Source of the DNA: JAVBNC01 sp031551765
GTDB lineage: Bacteria > Desulfobacterota > Desulfovibrionia > Desulfovibrionales > Desulfovibrionaceae
Assembly (NCBI GenBank): GCA_031551765.1
Contig: JAVBNC010000051.1
Location: 1-28,643 of the forward strand
Length of the DNA: 28,643 bases
Reading direction: 5' to 3'
Part shown: positions 25,951 to 28,643 of the stretch, in pieces
Numbering within the stretch: position 1 is the stretch's first letter
Layout of the letters: each line of letters begins with the position of its first letter
Position numbers and translations under genes: made by a program
Notes under the pieces: generated by a model
What the model was told of the DNA's origin: nothing
Seen by the model: only the letters and a program-made list of their open reading frames with translations
Database searches by the model: none

Positions 25951-28064
25951 TGGAACAGGCTGCTCCCTGGCCCCCGCTGCGCGACGAGTTGCGTCTTTCC
26001 CCCGGCCCCCGCTCGGAGCACGGCGCGCCCACCTGGACCCTGCACGACCCGGCGGCGCACCGCTTTTTCCGCATCGGCTGGCTGGAGTTCGAAGTGCTCT
26101 CGCGCTGGGCCCTGGGTTCCGTGGAAGCCGTGGGCCGCGCCCTGGTCCGGGAAACCACCCTCATCCCCAGCCCGGAACAGATCCAGGCCGTGCACGATTT
26201 CGCTCTGCGCAACAGCCTGCTCGCGGCTTCCGGCCCGGCGGACACGGCGCGTCTGATGCGCATGAAGGAAATGGGCGTCACCAGCCTCGGCCACAAGATC
26301 GTGCACGGGTATCTGTTCTTCCGCATCCCGCTGGTCTCTCCGGACGCCTGGCTGGCCAGGACCGTGCCCGCCCTGCGCTGGGTGTTCAGCAAGGCCTTTC
26401 TGGCGGTACTGCTCTGCGCCAGCCTGCTGGGCCTGTACCTGGTTTCCCGCGAATGGGTCTCGTTCATGCTGGGCCGGGACATACTCTGGAGCTGGCAGCA
26501 GAGCGTGGCCGTGGTGCTGGCCATTGGCCTGGCCAAGACCGTGCACGAGCTGGGACACGCCTTTGCGGCCAAGCACCTGGGCCTGCGGGTGCCGCGCATG
26601 GGCGTGGCCCTGATGTGCTTTTCCCCGGTTTTGTGGACCGACGTGACCGAGGCATGGAAACTGCCCAAACGCGCGGACCGCCTGCTGGTGGACCTTTCCG
26701 GCGTGGGCGCGGAACTGATGCTGGCGGCGGCTTCTTCCCTCATCTGGCCGCTGCTGCCGCCGGGGGAGATCAAAAGCGCCGTGCTCACCCTGGCCGGGGT
26801 GACCTGGCTGGCCACCCTGGCCGTCAACGCCAACCCTTTCATGCGCTACGACGGCTACTACGTGCTTTCAGACCTGTGGGAAGTGCCCGGCCTGCAGCAG
26901 CGCGCCTTTGCCCTGGCCCGCTGGCGGCTGCGGGAGTTCGTGTTCGGCTTCGGCGACCCCCAGCCTGAAGCCATGCCCGAACCACTGAAGTGGCGCCTGC
27001 TGCTCTACGCCTACGGCACCTGGGTGTACCGCTTTTTTATTTTCCTAGGCATCGCGCTGTTGGTGTACCACCTGTTCTTCAAGATTCTGGGCATCGTCCT
27101 GATGCTGGTGGAGATCGTCTGGTTCATCGCCCTGCCCATTTACCGGGAACTGGCGGCCTGGCATGAGCGGCGCGCCGCCATACGCCTTACCCCGCAGACC
27201 CTGCGCAGCGCGCTTTTCCTTTTCGCCGGGCTGGCGCTGCTTATCGTGCCCTGGCATACCCGTATTGAAGGCGCGGGCCTGCTGGCTTCCGGCCGTTCCG
27301 CCCCGCTGTATGCGCAGCAGGCGGCCATGGTGGCGTCCGTCGCGGTTCAGCCGGGGCAGACGGTGCGGGAGGGGGAAACCCTGCTGGTGTTCAGTTCCCC
27401 GGACCTGGAAGGCCGCATGAGCATTGTCCGGCGCAAGCTGGACACCCTGCGCGACAAGCTGGCCCTGGCCAGCCTGGACCCGGAACTGCGCGCCTCCTAC
27501 GCGGCGGACATGCAGGAAATGCTGGCCGCGGCCTCGGAATTGGAGGGGCTTACGCAGGAACAGGCCCGCCTGACCGTGACCGCCCCGTTGGACGGCGTGT
27601 TCCACGACCTGCCCGCCTGGGTGCGCCCCGGTTCCTGGGTGCCCCGGAACATGAAGCTGGGCACCGTGGCCCAGAGCAACGGCCTGGTTACCGCCTACGT
27701 GGCGGAAGAGGACATGGAACGTCTGGCCCTGGACATGCCGGGGAAATTCTACCCCGGCAGCGGCCTGTTTCCCCCCCTTGGCCTACGGGTTATTTCCCTG
27801 GAACACGCGGCCGCGCGGGATATTCCCCAGGTAGAGCTGCCCGCCACGGTGCGCGGCGGCGTTATCCCGGCCAAACGCACCCCGGACGGGCGCGTCGTGC
27901 CGGAACAGGCCCTGTACAAGGTGCTCTGCCGCGTGGAAAGCGGGGAAATCCCGGCCCAGTCCGTCAGCGGCACGGTCCGGATCAGCGGCACGCGGCGCAG
28001 CCTGGCCCTGAGCTTCTGGCAGGCGGCGCTGGGCGTGCTCATCCGCGAAAGCGGCATCGAATAG
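25950..28064 (+). CDS. M50-family membrane metalloprotease with PqqD-like N-terminus and HlyD-like C-terminus
   Basis: The product is 704 residues from ATG 25950, which overlaps the preceding stop. Residues ~13-91 (TLHDPAAHRFFRIGWLEFEV and the helices after it) resemble a PqqD-type winged-helix peptide-binding domain. A polytopic membrane region (~149-436) carries zinc motif HELGH (His199-Glu200-x-x-His203). It also carries the downstream NPFMRYDGYY ligand motif (Asp301), the hallmarks of site-2-type M50 proteases. After the last helix (LFLFAGLALLIVPW) comes an HlyD barrel-sandwich with coiled-coil (~440-700, VASVAVQPGQTVREGETLLVF and LTVTAPLDGVFHDLPAWVRP). Expected role: inner-membrane component of adhesin export or maturation. 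No ATPase motif is visible. The PqqD-like call is by eye and is the least certain part. Confidence 0.85.
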   Translation: MEQAAPWPPLRDELRLSPGPRSEHGAPTWTLHDPAAHRFFRIGWLEFEVLSRWALGSVEAVGRALVRETTLIPSPEQIQAVHDFALRNSLLAASGPADTARLMRMKEMGVTSLGHKIVHGYLFFRIPLVSPDAWLARTVPALRWVFSKAFLAVLLCASLLGLYLVSREWVSFMLGRDILWSWQQSVAVVLAIGLAKTVHELGHAFAAKHLGLRVPRMGVALMCFSPVLWTDVTEAWKLPKRADRLLVDLSGVGAELMLAAASSLIWPLLPPGEIKSAVLTLAGVTWLATLAVNANPFMRYDGYYVLSDLWEVPGLQQRAFALARWRLREFVFGFGDPQPEAMPEPLKWRLLLYAYGTWVYRFFIFLGIALLVYHLFFKILGIVLMLVEIVWFIALPIYRELAAWHERRAAIRLTPQTLRSALFLFAGLALLIVPWHTRIEGAGLLASGRSAPLYAQQAAMVASVAVQPGQTVREGETLLVFSSPDLEGRMSIVRRKLDTLRDKLALASLDPELRASYAADMQEMLAAASELEGLTQEQARLTVTAPLDGVFHDLPAWVRPGSWVPRNMKLGTVAQSNGLVTAYVAEEDMERLALDMPGKFYPGSGLFPPLGLRVISLEHAAARDIPQVELPATVRGGVIPAKRTPDGRVVPEQALYKVLCRVESGEIPAQSVSGTVRISGTRRSLALSFWQAALGVLIRESGIE

Positions 28065-28121
28065 TTGCGGAACGCTGTTTCCCGCCCCCAAAAGGTTTGC
28101 GGCGCGGCCCGCGCGCGGCGG

Positions 28122-28166
28122 AACCCGCAATGTTGCGCGCCAAGAAGGGGCGTAACATTGCGGGTT
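28122..28166. terminator. Hairpin between convergent genes, probable terminator
   Basis: Perfect 13-bp arms AACCCGCAATGTT (28122-28134) and AACATTGCGGGTT (28154-28166) surround a 19-nt loop that can pair further. It lies between the end of the adhesin-export operon and the end of the HD-GYP gene. The U-tracts on both sides are weak. Confidence 0.5.
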
Positions 28167-28184
28167 TGAATTCAGGGAACATTT

Positions 28185-28643
28185 TCAATCGGCCAGGTTG
28201 TTCTGTTCCGGCTTCAAATATTGCTCCGCGTAACGCCGGGGGATATCCGAAGCCAGGAACAGCTCGTACACGTCCGGGTCTATGTGGTTGCGCTCCCGGA
28301 ATCCCTCCATAATTTCCAGCGTCTCTTGCAAGGTTTTGCTGGTTTTGTAAGGTCTGTCCGAGGCGGTCAGGGCTTCGAAAATGTCCGCCACGGCCATCAT
28401 GCGCGCGCTCCAGCTCATGTGTTCGCGCATAAGGCGGCGGGGGTAGCCCTGGCCGTCCATGGTCTCGTGATGCCCCCCGGCTATTTCCGGCACGTTGCGC
28501 AGGTGCCTGGGCAGGGGCATGGCTTCCAGCATCATGATCGTCCGGGTGATGTGGTCGTTGATTTTGTAGCGCTCTTCCTCGGTCAGGGTGCCCCGACGTA
28601 TGTCCAGGTTGTAACACTCGCCCCGGTTATACAAATACCGCGG
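28185..28643 (-). CDS. HD-GYP domain protein, C-terminal part (runs off right edge)
   Basis: The minus frame is open from the right edge to TGA 28185, with 152 residues visible beginning PRYLYNRGECYNL. The stretch HHETMDGQGYPRRLM is the GYP signature of HD-GYP cyclic-di-GMP phosphodiesterases. MMAVADIFEALTASDRPYK is the conserved helix after it. The catalytic HD motif and any sensor domains lie outside the window, so activity cannot be judged. The C-terminal YLKPEQNN tail is common in the family. It is convergent with the adhesin-export operon; a regulatory link through cyclic-di-GMP is possible but not shown. Confidence 0.85.
   Translation of the reverse strand, partial: PRYLYNRGECYNLDIRRGTLTEEERYKINDHITRTIMMLEAMPLPRHLRNVPEIAGGHHETMDGQGYPRRLMREHMSWSARMMAVADIFEALTASDRPYKTSKTLQETLEIMEGFRERNHIDPDVYELFLASDIPRRYAEQYLKPEQNNLAD

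Overview
The window is GC-rich DNA whose real genes have short Shine-Dalgarno spacings and tight operons. The gene set suggests a Gram-negative anaerobe of the Desulfovibrionaceae type (Desulfovibrio/Bilophila-like). It has a lactate-permease-family carrier, a PrpR-type sigma-54 activator, an outer-membrane TolC-type lipoprotein and an HD-GYP protein. The taxonomic call is inference: no rRNA or other marker gene is present.

Layout. (1) Positions 1-1815 are the end of an integrated element: a tyrosine integrase that lacks its nucleophile tyrosine, a small unknown gene, a dense cluster of repeats and palindromes, and the 5' half of a tRNA-Ser(UGA) cut at the anticodon loop. That cut is the likely integration point. 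(2) Positions 1900-9448 are a catabolic region, almost all on the minus strand. In transcription order it holds a PrpR-like sigma-54 activator, an aspartase/fumarase-superfamily lyase behind a good -24/-12 promoter, a ~150-bp MITE-like inverted repeat, a mandelate-racemase-like enolase-superfamily enzyme, then an LldP-family carrier and a two-helix membrane protein. A lone plus-strand DUF2007/zinc-ribbon gene sits between the enzymes and the carrier. The substrate is unknown. An organic acid imported by the carrier, acted on by the enolase-superfamily enzyme and cleaved by the lyase (possibly releasing fumarate) is a reasonable model.

(3) Positions 9967-28064 are a five-gene plus-strand operon and the most interesting part. 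It encodes a 4021-residue repeat adhesin with an LEPR-type N-terminal motif, cadherin/CSPG-like repeats, six ~170-residue WQY repeats and five VCBS repeats. Behind it come a TolC-family lipoprotein, a periplasmic HlyD-like adaptor, a GAF-TM-HlyD fusion, and a polytopic M50 metalloprotease flanked by a PqqD-like N-terminus and an HlyD-like C-terminus. No ABC ATPase is present and the adhesin has no RTX nonapeptides, so this looks like a secretion or processing cassette different from classical type I secretion. (4) Positions 28185-28643 hold the C-terminal part of an HD-GYP protein, convergent to the operon and running off the right edge.
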